This document shows positions 15,448 through 25,428 of a stretch of 64,000 bases of DNA, in pieces. Where the stretch lies: positions 62,001 through 126,000 of the forward strand of contig AP018180.1 of NCBI GenBank assembly GCA_002368155.1. The letters are read 5' to 3'. Source of the stretch: Nostoc carneum NIES-2107. Lineage in GTDB: Bacteria > Cyanobacteriota > Cyanobacteriia > Cyanobacteriales > Nostocaceae. The position numbers and the translations under genes are program-made. The notes beneath the pieces were generated by a model. The model had not been told where the DNA came from and did not search any database. It saw only the letters and a program-made list of their open reading frames with translations. Numbering within the stretch: the stretch's first letter is position 1; each line of letters starts with the position of its first letter.

Positions 15448-16881
15448 ATGTTTAACGATCAATCGTCCCTCAACTTGGAACCAACTCATACAGACACTAC
15501 CCCAGAACCAGCCCCAGAACTACAACCCAAAAAACCCAAGCGGCTGGGGATGATTGCTTTGATTACTGTTTTTGCGATCGCATTTGGGGGTGTGGCTTGG
15601 TTCTGGTTATTTCGTCATGCTTCCGAATCTACGGAAGCGACAACGGCTAATCTCCAACCTCTAGAGGTGGAAACTACAACGGCTGCTCAAGAATCTATAG
15701 CGGGTGACAGCAGTCTCACTGGTACTATCGAATCTGTGGAAACTGTCACCACTACCAGCCGGATTCAAGGACAAATTAAAAATCTTCCAGTGGCAGAAGG
15801 CGACAGAGTCAAAGCCGGTCAAGTGCTGGCTATTATCGATGTTAAAGATATCCAAGCCCAAGGGAATCAGGCATTAGCAGCCATCGCCCAAGCGCAAGCA
15901 GGTGTGACAGTGGCGGCGGCGGCGCAAACGCAAGCAATGGCAAGCAAAACTCAGGCAGAAGCCCAGTTAAATCAAGCCGAGGCGGGACAACAACAAGCCG
16001 AAGCCCAATTACAAGAAGCCCAAGCACAGCTAGCTGATGCCGAGTTAAATCAACGCCGGATGGCAATGCTGCATAAAGATGGTGCAGTTAGTCAATCACA
16101 GTTGGATCAGGCGAATACACAGGTAGCATTAATTCAAGCGCGGATTAAACAAGCCAAGGCGGGGATCGAGCAAGCCAAACGAGGAATTGATCGCGCCCAA
16201 GCAGGTGTACAACAAGCCAGTTCCCAAGTCAAACAAGCCGAAGCTGGAGTAGAACAAGCACGTTCCCAAGTTCAACAAGCCAAAGCCGGACAACAGCAAA
16301 CCCTGGCTAACTTAAACTATGGCACTGTCACCGCACCCTTCGCAGGCGTAATTACCAAAAAACATACAGAAGTCGGTGCGATCGCGGGGCCAGGACAGCC
16401 GATAGTAACATTAGAAAGCACCAACCGACTACGTTTAAGTGTCGCAGTCCCAGAATCCTTAATTTCCTTAGTCAGATTGGGAGACGAGGTGACAGTACAG
16501 CTAGATAGTGTTAACCGTTCTGTTACTGGTCACGTGCGGCAAATTGTACCTTCTGCCAACTTAAATTCCCGTAGTTTTACGGTGAAAGTAGCTTTAGATA
16601 ATTCCTATAAATTAATGCCAGGAATGTTCGGACGCTTAGAACTACCCAGGGAAACTCGCACAGTGATGATGATTCCGCAAAATGCTGTGTTTAAGCGTGG
16701 TCAATTGGAAGGAGTATATGTAATTGCGGCTAATGATATTGCTCAATTACGCTGGGTAAAAACCGGGAAAGTGCAAGATAACAAAGTAGAAATTGTCTCC
16801 GGCTTAGAAACAGGCGATCGCATTATTATTAGCAATGTTGAAGAACTGCGTGATGGACAGCAAGTTGTTGCTAATAAATAA
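15448..16881 (+). CDS. RND efflux periplasmic adaptor (membrane fusion protein)
   Basis: 477 residues. A cytoplasmic Pro-rich head, one membrane segment (about 35-53), a lipoyl/barrel-sandwich half (RIQGQIKNLPVAEGDRVKAG), a long alpha-hairpin (about 145-290), the second lipoyl half (LNYGTVTAPFAGVITKK), beta-barrel and membrane-proximal domains. The hairpin is made of near-perfect AG(V/I)(E/Q)QA(K/R) units and is strongly Ala/Gln-rich. Such adaptors link an inner-membrane RND pump to an outer-membrane channel; no TolC gene is adjacent. The RND gene follows 168 bp later on the same strand. Confidence 0.93.
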   Translation: MFNDQSSLNLEPTHTDTTPEPAPELQPKKPKRLGMIALITVFAIAFGGVAWFWLFRHASESTEATTANLQPLEVETTTAAQESIAGDSSLTGTIESVETVTTTSRIQGQIKNLPVAEGDRVKAGQVLAIIDVKDIQAQGNQALAAIAQAQAGVTVAAAAQTQAMASKTQAEAQLNQAEAGQQQAEAQLQEAQAQLADAELNQRRMAMLHKDGAVSQSQLDQANTQVALIQARIKQAKAGIEQAKRGIDRAQAGVQQASSQVKQAEAGVEQARSQVQQAKAGQQQTLANLNYGTVTAPFAGVITKKHTEVGAIAGPGQPIVTLESTNRLRLSVAVPESLISLVRLGDEVTVQLDSVNRSVTGHVRQIVPSANLNSRSFTVKVALDNSYKLMPGMFGRLELPRETRTVMMIPQNAVFKRGQLEGVYVIAANDIAQLRWVKTGKVQDNKVEIVSGLETGDRIIISNVEELRDGQQVVANK

Positions 16882-16894
16882 AGAGTTTTATCTC

Positions 16895-17030
16895 ACGCAT
16901 AGACGCGGAGCGGCTTCCCGCAGGGTAGGCGCAAAGGCGCAAAGAATTTCTCTCACTAAATAACTCTCTTCTATAAATTCTTCCTTCGTGTTCTTCGCGT
17001 ACTTCGCGGTTCGTTTATCTCTTCCCTATC
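16895..17030. repeat. Palindromic mini-repeats between adaptor and pump genes
   Basis: Includes GACGCGGAGCGGCTTCCCGC followed by AGGGTAGGCGC, and CTTCGCGTACTTCGCGG. These are interspersed repeats of the family that also disrupts the metallo-hydrolase gene. Confidence 0.65.
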
Positions 17031-17049
17031 TCACAAAATTGCATATTTT

Positions 17050-20000
17050 ATGAACGGTAAAAGTTCAGAACCAAAAATCCAAAATCAATCCAAACTTGGT
17101 TTTGTTGGCAAACTAGCCAAAAAATTTATCGACTCTAAATTAACTCCCCTAATTATTTTAGTTTCATTATTATTAGGCATTGGGGCAACAATACTTCTCC
17201 CCCGCGAAGAAGAACCGCAAATTACAGTTCCAATGGCAGATGTATTCGTGCAAATGCCTGGTGCAACTGCTAAAGAGGTAGAACAGCGAATTACCTTCCC
17301 AATGGAGAAGTTAATTAAAGAATTACCTGGTGTCGAGTATGTTTATTCTACTTCTAGCCCTGGTTCATCTGTTGCCATTGTCCGGTTTTATGTAGGGCAA
17401 AAAACCGAAGATGCTATTGTTCAACTTTATAACAAACTATACGCTAACTTCGATAAAATTCCGGCTGGTGTTTCGCAGCCATTAATTAAATCTCGCGCCA
17501 TTGATGATGTACCGATTCTAACGCTTACTCTGTGGAGTAATCAAGCTAACTCTACCGATTTACGGCAAATTGCGGCTCAATTAGATGAGCAAATTAAGCA
17601 GGTGCCAGATGTATCAGAAACCACTTTAATTGGTGGTCAAAAACGACAGTTACGCATCGAAGTTGACCCTGCAAGATTGAATGCTTTCGGATTAACTCCC
17701 TTAGATATTTCCCAAGCATTACAGTTACAAAATACCGAACTAGCAAGCGGTGCTTTGAGCCAAAATAATCAATCATTATTAATTAGAACGCAAAGCTTTA
17801 TTCGCTCGGTAGAAGATGCACAAAATTTAGTTGTGAGTGTGGCGAATAATCAACCTGTATATTTGCGGGATGTCGCCACTGTTAGCGATGGTGCAGAAGA
17901 ACCAGCTAGTTATGTATTTTTCGGACAAGGTAAGACAGAGGGTAAACATGATGCAGAGAAAGCAGCAACCGGTGAAGCGGATGCAGTGACAATTGCGATC
18001 GCAAAACGTCCAGGTGCGAATGCAATTCAAGTTTCCCATCACGTATTGCACAAGTTAAAGGAAATTCAGCACAATTACATCCCCAATTATGTACAGCTAA
18101 CAGTCACGCGGGATTATGGTGAAACTGCTGCGGAACGTTCTAACGAGTTGTTAGTCCACATGGGAATTGCAGTAATTTCTGTAACAGTCCTCATGTGGTT
18201 TGCACTGGGTAAAAAAGAGGCGATGGTGGTGGCAGTTTCCATCCCTGTTACCTTAGCGCTAACTCTCGCCAGCTTTGTATTTTACGGCTTTACCCTCAAC
18301 CGTGTAACATTTTTTGCGCTAATTTTCTCTATTGGTATTTTAGTTGATGATGCGATCGTGGTTGTGGAAAACGTTGGTCGTCATTTGCAACTTCCCGAAA
18401 ACAAAACCCGAATGCAGTTATCGCACAATCGCCAAAAGACGCTACAAAAAATTGTTCTCGAAGCTGTAGACGAAGTAGGAAATCCGACAATTTTGGCGAC
18501 TTTAACTGTAATTGCGGCGATTTTGCCAATGGCGTTCGTTGGCGGGTTGATGGGGCCTTATATGCGTCCAATTCCTTTGGGTGCATCTGCGGCGATGATT
18601 TTCTCGGCGTTAGTGGCATTTATTGTTGTTCCTTGGGCAACGATGCGCTTTTTTGGCAATTACAATAGTCACAATCACGGACATGAAAAGGAAGATTTTC
18701 TCAGTCAGCTTTATCGCCGCTTCATGGGGCCGTTAATTGCGCGTCGTCAATGGGGAAACGCCTTTATTGCAGGGACATTGGCGTTATTAATCGCAGCGTT
18801 GGGATTAGCGGGATTTCGGTTAGTTATCCTGAAAATGTTACCCTATGACAACAAAAGCGAATTGCAGATTGTCCTCAATATGCCAGAAGGGACAACCCTA
18901 GAACAGACAGCTAGGGTAACAAAAGAAATGGGGCAATATTTGACTACAGTACCAGAAGTCACGAACTATCAAAGTTATGTTGGTACTGCGTCGCCTTACA
19001 ACTTCAATGGCTTGGTGCGACATTACTTTTTGCGTTCCGGTGCGAATATCGCAGATATGCAGGTGAACTTTTTACCAAAAGGCGATCGCAACAGGCAAAG
19101 CCATGATATTGCTAAAGCTATTCGCCCCCACCTCAAGCAAATTGCTGATAAGTATAACGGTCGTGTGCAAGTAGCAGAAATACCCCCAGGGCCGCCAGTA
19201 CTGCAAACTTTGGTTACTGAAGTCTACGGTGCAGATTATGAAAAACAAATTGAACTAGCTCAACAAATCCGTACAATTTACAAGAATACCCCTGATATTG
19301 TGGATGTGGATTGGTATATGGAATCACCACAAACAGAATATCAATTAGTAATTGACCGAGAAAAAGCTGCCCTCAATGGTATAAGTCCAGCGCAAATTTC
19401 CCAAGTATTACAAATTGCTCTTTCTGGTCAAAATGTTGGTTTACTTCATGATGCTAATTCCCGCGAAGATATCGCCATTAACTTGCGGTTAAATCAGGCA
19501 AACCGCACCAGTTTAGCAGACCTAAAATCTTTAAAAATGAAGGGAATCAATGGTAATTTAGTTGCTGTCAGTGATTTAATTCAAACGGAAAAGACCACCG
19601 CCAATCACAGTATTTATCACAAAAACTTAAAGCCTGTAGTTTATGTTACGGCTGATGTTGCTGGGAAAGTCGAGAGTGCAGTTTATGCCATGCTCAATGT
19701 GCAATCTCAAATAGATAAACTCTCCCATACTCAGGGCTATAACATTACTACCCACTTTACCGAACAACCCCCAACCACAGAAAAATTTGGCATTAAATGG
19801 GATGGTGAATGGCACGTTACTTTTGAAGTCTTCCGCGATTTAGGAATTGCTTTTGCTGTAGTTTTAGTGTTGATTTATGCCCTGGTAGTCGGCTGGTTCC
19901 AATCTTTTATTACTCCCCTAGTAATTATGGCAGCAATTCCCTTTTCTCTAGTAGGAATTATGCCAGCTCACTGGTTAATGGGAGCATTTTTCAGCGCTAC

Positions 20001-20352
20001 CTCCATGATTGGCTTTATTGCTGGAGCCGGAATTGTGGTGAGAAACTCAATTATTTTGGTAGATTTTATTGAATTGCGTCTGAAAGAAGGAATCCCTTTA
20101 GAAGAGGCAGTAATTGATGCGGGCGCAGTGCGATTTCGTCCGATGTTACTCACAGCCGCGGCGGTAATAGTTGGTTCCGCAATTATTTTAACTGACCCAA
20201 TCTTCCAAGGATTAGCAATTTCCTTAATGGCTGGTGAAGTCGCTTCTTTATTATTATCGCGGTCAGCCGTTCCCATTTTATATTACAAAGTTTGGCGAGG
20301 TAAAAAATCAAAACCAGAAGCTATCCCTATTCCTTCTGCAATTGTCAATTAA
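17050..20352 (+). CDS. RND multidrug/metabolite efflux permease (AcrB superfamily)
   Basis: 1100 residues, the usual length for the family or slightly above. It shows the duplicated RND layout: TM1 (about 35-52, [17 protein letters not shown]), a large periplasmic loop, TM2-6 with the proton-relay motif [15 protein letters not shown] in TM4, then a second half with TM7 and [17 protein letters not shown]. Substrates cannot be read from sequence. The adaptor gene directly upstream is the partner. It stands at the end of the sulfide/thiol cluster, but a repeat-containing 168-bp gap makes co-transcription with the ArsR operon uncertain. Confidence 0.95.
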   Translation: MNGKSSEPKIQNQSKLGFVGKLAKKFIDSKLTPLIILVSLLLGIGATILLPREEEPQITVPMADVFVQMPGATAKEVEQRITFPMEKLIKELPGVEYVYSTSSPGSSVAIVRFYVGQKTEDAIVQLYNKLYANFDKIPAGVSQPLIKSRAIDDVPILTLTLWSNQANSTDLRQIAAQLDEQIKQVPDVSETTLIGGQKRQLRIEVDPARLNAFGLTPLDISQALQLQNTELASGALSQNNQSLLIRTQSFIRSVEDAQNLVVSVANNQPVYLRDVATVSDGAEEPASYVFFGQGKTEGKHDAEKAATGEADAVTIAIAKRPGANAIQVSHHVLHKLKEIQHNYIPNYVQLTVTRDYGETAAERSNELLVHMGIAVISVTVLMWFALGKKEAMVVAVSIPVTLALTLASFVFYGFTLNRVTFFALIFSIGILVDDAIVVVENVGRHLQLPENKTRMQLSHNRQKTLQKIVLEAVDEVGNPTILATLTVIAAILPMAFVGGLMGPYMRPIPLGASAAMIFSALVAFIVVPWATMRFFGNYNSHNHGHEKEDFLSQLYRRFMGPLIARRQWGNAFIAGTLALLIAALGLAGFRLVILKMLPYDNKSELQIVLNMPEGTTLEQTARVTKEMGQYLTTVPEVTNYQSYVGTASPYNFNGLVRHYFLRSGANIADMQVNFLPKGDRNRQSHDIAKAIRPHLKQIADKYNGRVQVAEIPPGPPVLQTLVTEVYGADYEKQIELAQQIRTIYKNTPDIVDVDWYMESPQTEYQLVIDREKAALNGISPAQISQVLQIALSGQNVGLLHDANSREDIAINLRLNQANRTSLADLKSLKMKGINGNLVAVSDLIQTEKTTANHSIYHKNLKPVVYVTADVAGKVESAVYAMLNVQSQIDKLSHTQGYNITTHFTEQPPTTEKFGIKWDGEWHVTFEVFRDLGIAFAVVLVLIYALVVGWFQSFITPLVIMAAIPFSLVGIMPAHWLMGAFFSATSMIGFIAGAGIVVRNSIILVDFIELRLKEGIPLEEAVIDAGAVRFRPMLLTAAAVIVGSAIILTDPIFQGLAISLMAGEVASLLLSRSAVPILYYKVWRGKKSKPEAIPIPSAIVN

Positions 20353-20822
20353 ATATTACTCAGATTTGATTGTTGCAATAATGTAAGATGCGTTAGCGAT
20401 AGCGTAACGCATCATTACCAAAGCTGAGATTTTTTCAGAAGTCAAATCGGATTACCATAGCACTTGTAATGCTTACACCAAATCAAATAATGTTTGCGAT
20501 AAATCAATAATATTCTAGAGGGCAAGGCAGTGCCTTGTCCCTACAATCTTTCGCATGATTTTTTTGAAATTGAGGTAACCTTATATTTTTTGAAAATACA
20601 AATCTAAAACAGATGAATACAAGCAAAAAATTATTGTATAAAAATTGACAAAAATACTAACATAAAAATTCTAGAAAACCTTAAAAGCGTTATTATACAA
20701 AATATACTTAAAAAGTATCAAACTACTTCATCAAAAATTTATAGTAAAATTACTGACACATTTTAATAATGCAAAGGATATGATTTAATTTATCGGATTA
20801 GTCATCGATTAAACATTGGGTA
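20353..20822. other. Intergenic with a palindromic repeat and a MITE-like copy
   Basis: 20389-20415 is the near-perfect palindrome GATGCGTTAGCGATAGCG plus TAACGCATC, also present at 51519-51545. 20473-20578 is copy 1 of MITE-like family A. The rest is very AT-rich without visible genes. Confidence 0.7.
20473..20578. mobile_element. MITE-like element, family A, copy 1
   Basis: Begins ACACCAAATCAAATAATG, contains CAATAATATTCTAGAGGGCA and the internal palindrome AAGGCAGTGCCTT, and ends with TTTCGCATGATTTTTTTGAA. Other copies are near 31045-31145, at 60288-60388 (inverted) and at 61649-61740. Confidence 0.75.
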
Positions 20823-21062
20823 ATGGTGAACAAGCGACATCATTTTACAAGTCCAGAACAACAAGAGACAGAAATCTGGATAGATTTAATGCGTAAAAGA
20901 CTGAAATGTTTGCCTAATAAGTTATTGGCTGCAGAAATTGAGCATTATTTAAAAACAATCGAAGAAAATTTGCATAATGAAAGTCTTATTGATAATTGTC
21001 TCTACAACATTCAAATCTTACGACTCAAAAGTCAACAGCAGCCCTGGACAAAGTTAAATTAG
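20823..21062 (+). CDS. Small helical protein of unknown function
   Basis: 79 residues, charged and predicted helical (EIWIDLMRKRLKCLPNKLLA, then EIEHYLKTIEENL). No family recognised. The start ATG follows TTGGGTAATG without a clear ribosome binding site. It is the only open frame in a 950-bp gap between the RND pump and the oxidase operon, and a perfect 14-bp-arm palindrome follows it. Confidence 0.45.
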   Translation: MVNKRHHFTSPEQQETEIWIDLMRKRLKCLPNKLLAAEIEHYLKTIEENLHNESLIDNCLYNIQILRLKSQQQPWTKLN

Positions 21063-21165
21063 CCATCACTGATTGAAATAAACTGTGTTATAGACTTGAG
21101 TTACAAACTCAAAAATGCGAATGTGGTGCTTTTTTACCACCATTAATATTAAATTTATTAAATTT

Positions 21166-21194
21166 GTAAGGGTACAACAATGTTGTACCCTTAC
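21166..21194. terminator. Perfect inverted repeat between convergent genes
   Basis: GTAAGGGTACAACA, a single A, then TGTTGTACCCTTAC: 14-bp perfect arms. It stands between the plus-strand small gene and the minus-strand oxidase operon. It may act as a hairpin terminator in both directions, although no long T tract follows. Confidence 0.5.
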
Positions 21195-21300
21195 TTGTAT
21201 ATCTCACTAATTCACTACTTGCTATGGTTGAATATGGTTCAGCCTGGGAATTAAATCAAAAGCGCTTTACCTCTGGCAATAAACCTATTGGAATTGCAGA

Positions 21301-21903
21301 TTACTGCCAAATGTAAATCAGAATAAATAACACAATCCAGATCACATCAACAAAGTGCCAAAACAATGAAGTGGCATTGACACCAAAGTGACCAGTATCA
21401 TAATTACCTGGATTAAAAGAGCGTACCAGAATAATCGACTGTAGCAAAATCCCGGTAAGTACGTGCAAACCGTGAAAGCCTGTGAGCAAATAGAACATCC
21501 CACCGAAAACGCCAGAAGTAAAACCAAAGGCGAGGCTGTGCCATTCAAGGGCCTGTCCTAATAAAAAGTAGCTACCCATAGCCATTGTAGCTGCAAGAAA
21601 CAGACGAAATTTCAGTAAGTCGTGACGTTGCAAAGCACGTTCTGCCAAGTAAATCACGAAACTACTGGAAACCAGAATCACTGTATTGATTGCGGGGTCT
21701 TTAATTTCTAATCCAGAGACACCAGCTGGTAGCCAGTTAGGAGTCGTGATTTTGTAAACAATATATCCAGCGAAAAAGCTGAGGAAAATAACACTTTCTG
21801 ATAGCAAGAAGACGATGAAGCCAAACATCTTATTGCCTTCTTCGTCGTGGGTATGTTCACCACTTATGTGATGCGACTCCCCAGAAGTGAGATAACTGTC
21901 CAT
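21301..21903 (-). CDS. ctaE: Terminal oxidase subunit III
   Basis: 200 residues, the short five-helix form of haem-copper oxidase subunit III. GFIVFLLSESVIFLSFFAGY carries the conserved Glu of the first helix; LTGFHGLHVLTG and VNATSLFWHFVDVIWIVLF are family signatures. It has AAGGAG at good spacing before the ATG. It is the last gene of the oxidase operon, 177 bp after subunit I; the gap contains an AACCGCAGAGG inverted mini-repeat (about 21990-22070). Confidence 0.95.
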   Translation of the reverse strand: MDSYLTSGESHHISGEHTHDEEGNKMFGFIVFLLSESVIFLSFFAGYIVYKITTPNWLPAGVSGLEIKDPAINTVILVSSSFVIYLAERALQRHDLLKFRLFLAATMAMGSYFLLGQALEWHSLAFGFTSGVFGGMFYLLTGFHGLHVLTGILLQSIILVRSFNPGNYDTGHFGVNATSLFWHFVDVIWIVLFILIYIWQ

Positions 21904-22080
21904 TGCGGAAATTCTCCTTAACCAAATTCAGTAATGAGTGCTGAGTGAAGATAAAGTAGTCAGCATCTTGATTGCAGAGGGTAATAAACGAACCGCAGAG
22001 GACGCGGAGGACTCAGAGATATGAAACTCTGCGTTACTCAGCGTTAACCCTGCTTCCTCTGCGGTTAAAAATTACTTGCC

Positions 22081-23772
22081 TCAAGCAAACGGCTTGTAGG
22101 CGGAATCGGATGGGGCCTGAATGTTAGCAGTCAATGGTTCAGACTTACCGTAGCCGTAGGGTTCGCTGATGACGATGGGGATTTCTTCAAAGTTTTCTAC
22201 TGGTGGTGGAGAAGCAACTAACCATTCCAAACCAATAGCGCGCCAAGGATTAGCAGGTGCTTTTTGACCATGCATCCAGGAAACTACCATATTGAAAATG
22301 AAGGGTAAGGTAGACATTCCTAAGAGGAATGAGCCAAGACTAGCAACAATATTCCAGAATTCATACTCTGGTGCGTAGGAAGAAATCCGGCGTAACATCC
22401 CTTGCAATCCTAATGGGTGCATAGGTAAGAAGTTGAGGTTAGTACCAATGAATGTTAACCAGAAGTGCAATTTGCCCCAGCTTTCGTAGTACATCCGTCC
22501 AGTCATTTTGGGGAACCAGTGGTAGATGGCTGCATACAAGCCCATTGTCACTGTTCCGAATAGGACATAGTGGAAGTGACCAACTACGAAATAGGTGTTA
22601 TTGACGTGAACATCTACAGGTACTGAGGAAAGCATAATGCCAACGATACCTGCGAAGACAAACATGATCAACGCACCCAAGGCAAATAGCATGGGTGTAG
22701 TTAAGCGCATCTTTCCACCCCAAATTGTTGCTACCCAAGCAAACACCTTAATGCCAGTCGGTACAGATACCAACATTGTGGTCACCATGAACAGCATCCG
22801 CATCCAAGCTGGTGTACCACTGACATACAAATGGTGTACCCAAACAATGGCGCTAACTACTGCAATTAACAGAGAGGAAATCGCAACTACTTTGTAACCA
22901 AATAAAGGTTTGCGGCTATAAACAGGGAAGATTTCGGAGAAGATGCCGAAGATGGGCAGAATGATCACATAAACGGCAGGGTGGGAGTAAAACCAGAAGT
23001 AATGTTGGAACATTACTGGGTTCCCGCCTCTGCTGGGGTCAAAAAAGGCTGTGCCAGCAGTGAGGTCTAGTAGCAACATGACTGCACCAGCTGTCAAGGC
23101 AGGTAGACCAAAAAGTTGGATAATTTGGGCGCTAAACACTGCCCAAACGAACAGGGGCATTTTAAAGAAGCCCATGCCTGGTGCACGCATCTTGACGATG
23201 GTGGTGACAAAGTTAACTGCCCCCATAATTGAGGAGACACCAGATATTGCTACTGCCAACAACCAGACAACTTGACCATTAATTAAGTTACCTGTAGGGT
23301 TTTGCAAGCTAACTGGAGGATAAGCCCACCATCCAGCCTGGGCAGGGCCACCGGGAACAAAGAAGCTGGCCATCAAAAGAATCCCGACTACTGGCACCAT
23401 CCAAAAGGCGACGGCGTTGAGGCGAGGAAAGGCCATGTCTCGTGCCCCAATCATCAAGGGCACTAAATAGTTAGCAAAACCTATTAAAGAGGGGAATGTC
23501 CACAAAAACAGCATCACAGTGCCGTGCATGGTGAACATCCCGTTATAGAAGGTGCGGTCTACTAGGTCTGATTCGGGTGTAATCAGTTCTCCCCGAATCA
23601 CCATTGCAAAGATACCGCCAACTAAAAAGAAGATGAATGCTGTCACAAGGTATTGAATACCAATGACCTTGTGGTCAGTGCTGAAGCTGAAGTATTCCTT
23701 CCAATTCCCTGGTGATTCGTGGTGAGGTTCCTCACTAGGGAGATTAACGTTTTTTACAGAGATGTTTGTCAT
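22081..23772 (-). CDS. ctaD: Terminal oxidase subunit I (haem-copper, A2-like)
   Basis: 563 residues from ATG 23772, which has AAGGA upstream; an in-frame TTG at 23790 would overlap subunit II. Twelve helices with the haem and CuB histidines are visible (TMHGTVMLFLW, WVHHLYVSGTP, VGHFHYVLFG). The helix VI motif reads FYSHPAVYV: the Glu of A1-type enzymes (GHPEV) is replaced and the YSHPxV signature of A2-type proton channels is present. It reduces oxygen to water and pumps protons. The genes upstream encode a CuA-less subunit II, so the electron donor is probably quinol, as known for cyanobacterial ARTO/Cox3 enzymes. Confidence 0.95.
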   Translation of the reverse strand: MTNISVKNVNLPSEEPHHESPGNWKEYFSFSTDHKVIGIQYLVTAFIFFLVGGIFAMVIRGELITPESDLVDRTFYNGMFTMHGTVMLFLWTFPSLIGFANYLVPLMIGARDMAFPRLNAVAFWMVPVVGILLMASFFVPGGPAQAGWWAYPPVSLQNPTGNLINGQVVWLLAVAISGVSSIMGAVNFVTTIVKMRAPGMGFFKMPLFVWAVFSAQIIQLFGLPALTAGAVMLLLDLTAGTAFFDPSRGGNPVMFQHYFWFYSHPAVYVIILPIFGIFSEIFPVYSRKPLFGYKVVAISSLLIAVVSAIVWVHHLYVSGTPAWMRMLFMVTTMLVSVPTGIKVFAWVATIWGGKMRLTTPMLFALGALIMFVFAGIVGIMLSSVPVDVHVNNTYFVVGHFHYVLFGTVTMGLYAAIYHWFPKMTGRMYYESWGKLHFWLTFIGTNLNFLPMHPLGLQGMLRRISSYAPEYEFWNIVASLGSFLLGMSTLPFIFNMVVSWMHGQKAPANPWRAIGLEWLVASPPPVENFEEIPIVISEPYGYGKSEPLTANIQAPSDSAYKPFA

Positions 23773-23786
23773 CGGTGAGTTTCCTT

Positions 23787-24713
23787 TCAACCAGGATAAT
23801 TGACTAGAGGTGCTGATTCAGGTACGACTGTAGCCCATCCGGTTTTGCCTGACTGACTGGTTGCTTGGGCATACTCATCAGCTGCTTGATTGTATGCGGG
23901 AGTAGGTGTTTGGGTTGCAGCTTGGGCTAGCCATTGGTGGTATGCTTCGGGAGATTCAACCACTACATTAGCGTGCATAGTGGCAAAGTATGTACCGCTA
24001 TATTGAGAGTCGGTCAGTTGGTATTTGCCGGGACGAATGGGAGTGAACTCAAAGTCAATATTGTGGTTGGGAATGATGTCTTGCTTCAGTCGGAATGCAG
24101 GGATATAGAAGCCATGTAGTACATCTTCTGATTTTAGTGCCAACCGGACGCGGCGATCGCTTGGTAGATGTAGTTCGGTACTAGTAACATCTCGTTCGGG
24201 GTAATGAAATACCCAAGCCCATTGTTTGGCGATGACATCGATGTTTTCTACTGGTTCAGCTAAAGCCGCAACGGATTCATCTTTAGGTGCTGCATAAGCC
24301 GATTCCATTCCCATCGGATTATGCAGATGCACTAATTCCATTGGGCCTTGAATGCCCATTTGTTCGTAAATTTGGTAGCTGTAACCTGCAATCCAAAAGA
24401 CTAGCAAAATGGGGATGGCTGTCCACACAACTTCTAGGGTGATATTGCCCTCAATTGCTGGGCCATCACTATAATCATTCTTGCCAGCACGATGGAAGAG
24501 GACAGAATACAACAAAACGCCAGTAACACCTAGAAAAATAAACGCACCCAGGGTTACTAAGAAACTAATCAGATCATCAATGAGTAGAGATTCAGCCGCC
24601 GCCTGTGGAGGAAGCCAAGAATAGGACTGTTTACCTATCCAGAGACTCATAACAGTCACGGCGATCGCACCGATTATCAGTGCCACAATATTAAAAATCT
24701 TCTGGATTGTCAT
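23787..24713 (-). CDS. ctaC: Terminal oxidase subunit II lacking the CuA site (ARTO/Cox3 type)
   Basis: 308 residues from ATG 24713. Two N-terminal helices (about 10-30 and 50-75, then VVWTAIPILLVFW) anchor a periplasmic cupredoxin domain (KQWAWVFHYP, then DVLHGFYIPAFRLKQD). Where CuA subunits have CxExCGxxH, this one reads DSQYSGTYFATMH: both bridging cysteines are absent. The absence of CuA is the known mark of cyanobacterial alternative respiratory terminal oxidases, which oxidise quinol instead of cytochrome c. The C-terminal tail is low in complexity (TQTPTPAYNQAADEYAQA). The start lies in an AGGGTCA STRR without a clear ribosome binding site. Confidence 0.93.
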   Translation of the reverse strand: MTIQKIFNIVALIIGAIAVTVMSLWIGKQSYSWLPPQAAAESLLIDDLISFLVTLGAFIFLGVTGVLLYSVLFHRAGKNDYSDGPAIEGNITLEVVWTAIPILLVFWIAGYSYQIYEQMGIQGPMELVHLHNPMGMESAYAAPKDESVAALAEPVENIDVIAKQWAWVFHYPERDVTSTELHLPSDRRVRLALKSEDVLHGFYIPAFRLKQDIIPNHNIDFEFTPIRPGKYQLTDSQYSGTYFATMHANVVVESPEAYHQWLAQAATQTPTPAYNQAADEYAQATSQSGKTGWATVVPESAPLVNYPG

Positions 24714-24715
24714 AG

Positions 24716-24776
24716 TCAATAGTCAAGGGTCAATAGTCAAGGGTCAAGGGTCAAGGGTCAAGGATCAAGGGTCAAA
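24716..24776. repeat. AGGGTCA heptamer STRR inside the oxidase operon
   Basis: About eight heptamers (GTCAAGG/GTCAATA) lie between the second DUF2231 gene and subunit II, covering the place where the subunit II ribosome binding site would be. Confidence 0.85.
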
Positions 24777-24822
24777 ATTAATTACTTTGGACTTTGGACT
24801 GTTGACCCTGGACTTTGCAAAG

Positions 24823-25428
24823 CTAATTGAACATAGTGTTGAGGTCTTTGCCCAATCGCAGCAAACTATCTGCGGTGTTGTGAACACCAAATTCAGCAGC
24901 TAATTGTGCGCCTAAGGTGCCGTGGAGGTACATGATGAACATGACTGTCACACCGGCGATGAGATAGCGCCATTGCACTTGTTTTTCTTCATCCCGGCGA
25001 GTAACAAAGCGCTGATATCCTCTCCAGACAGTCATACCGATGATGATGGTTAATAGCAGCACCCCACCAACACCATGCCAAATCATCGTATCCATTGCTG
25101 GGAGTCCCCAAGCACTTTTGACATCGGCTGGTGGTTGCGCTAACAGCATCTCATAAAAGCCAGCGGCAACTGTAAAACAGGTAATTACTGATGACCCTAC
25201 CATGTTGTACCAGCCAACATCAAATAGGTTGTCACGTTCCACAGAAATTGCGAAAAATTTGAATACCCATTTTTGGAAGGGGAACAATGCCCCAACAATA
25301 TCAAAGGTAATCCCAATGATGAATAAGCCTAGGGTGAGGTGAACTAAATTGGGATGAAGCGGAATACTGTAAGGTAAACCGTTGGGGCCTAGTTGGTCGC
25401 TTAATTGGTTAATTAATTCTGCGTTCAT
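24823..25428 (-). CDS. DUF2231 membrane protein, oxidase-linked (second)
   Basis: 201 residues with four or five hydrophobic helices. The conserved DUF2231 start is visible: LPYSIPLHPNLVHLTLGLFI. Its ATG overlaps the TGA of the preceding DUF2231 gene (ATGA), so the two are translationally coupled. DUF2231 proteins precede the Cox3/ARTO genes in heterocystous cyanobacteria. The histidines at the membrane face could bind haem or quinone, but no biochemical role is known to me. Confidence 0.85.
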   Translation of the reverse strand: MNAELINQLSDQLGPNGLPYSIPLHPNLVHLTLGLFIIGITFDIVGALFPFQKWVFKFFAISVERDNLFDVGWYNMVGSSVITCFTVAAGFYEMLLAQPPADVKSAWGLPAMDTMIWHGVGGVLLLTIIIGMTVWRGYQRFVTRRDEEKQVQWRYLIAGVTVMFIMYLHGTLGAQLAAEFGVHNTADSLLRLGKDLNTMFN

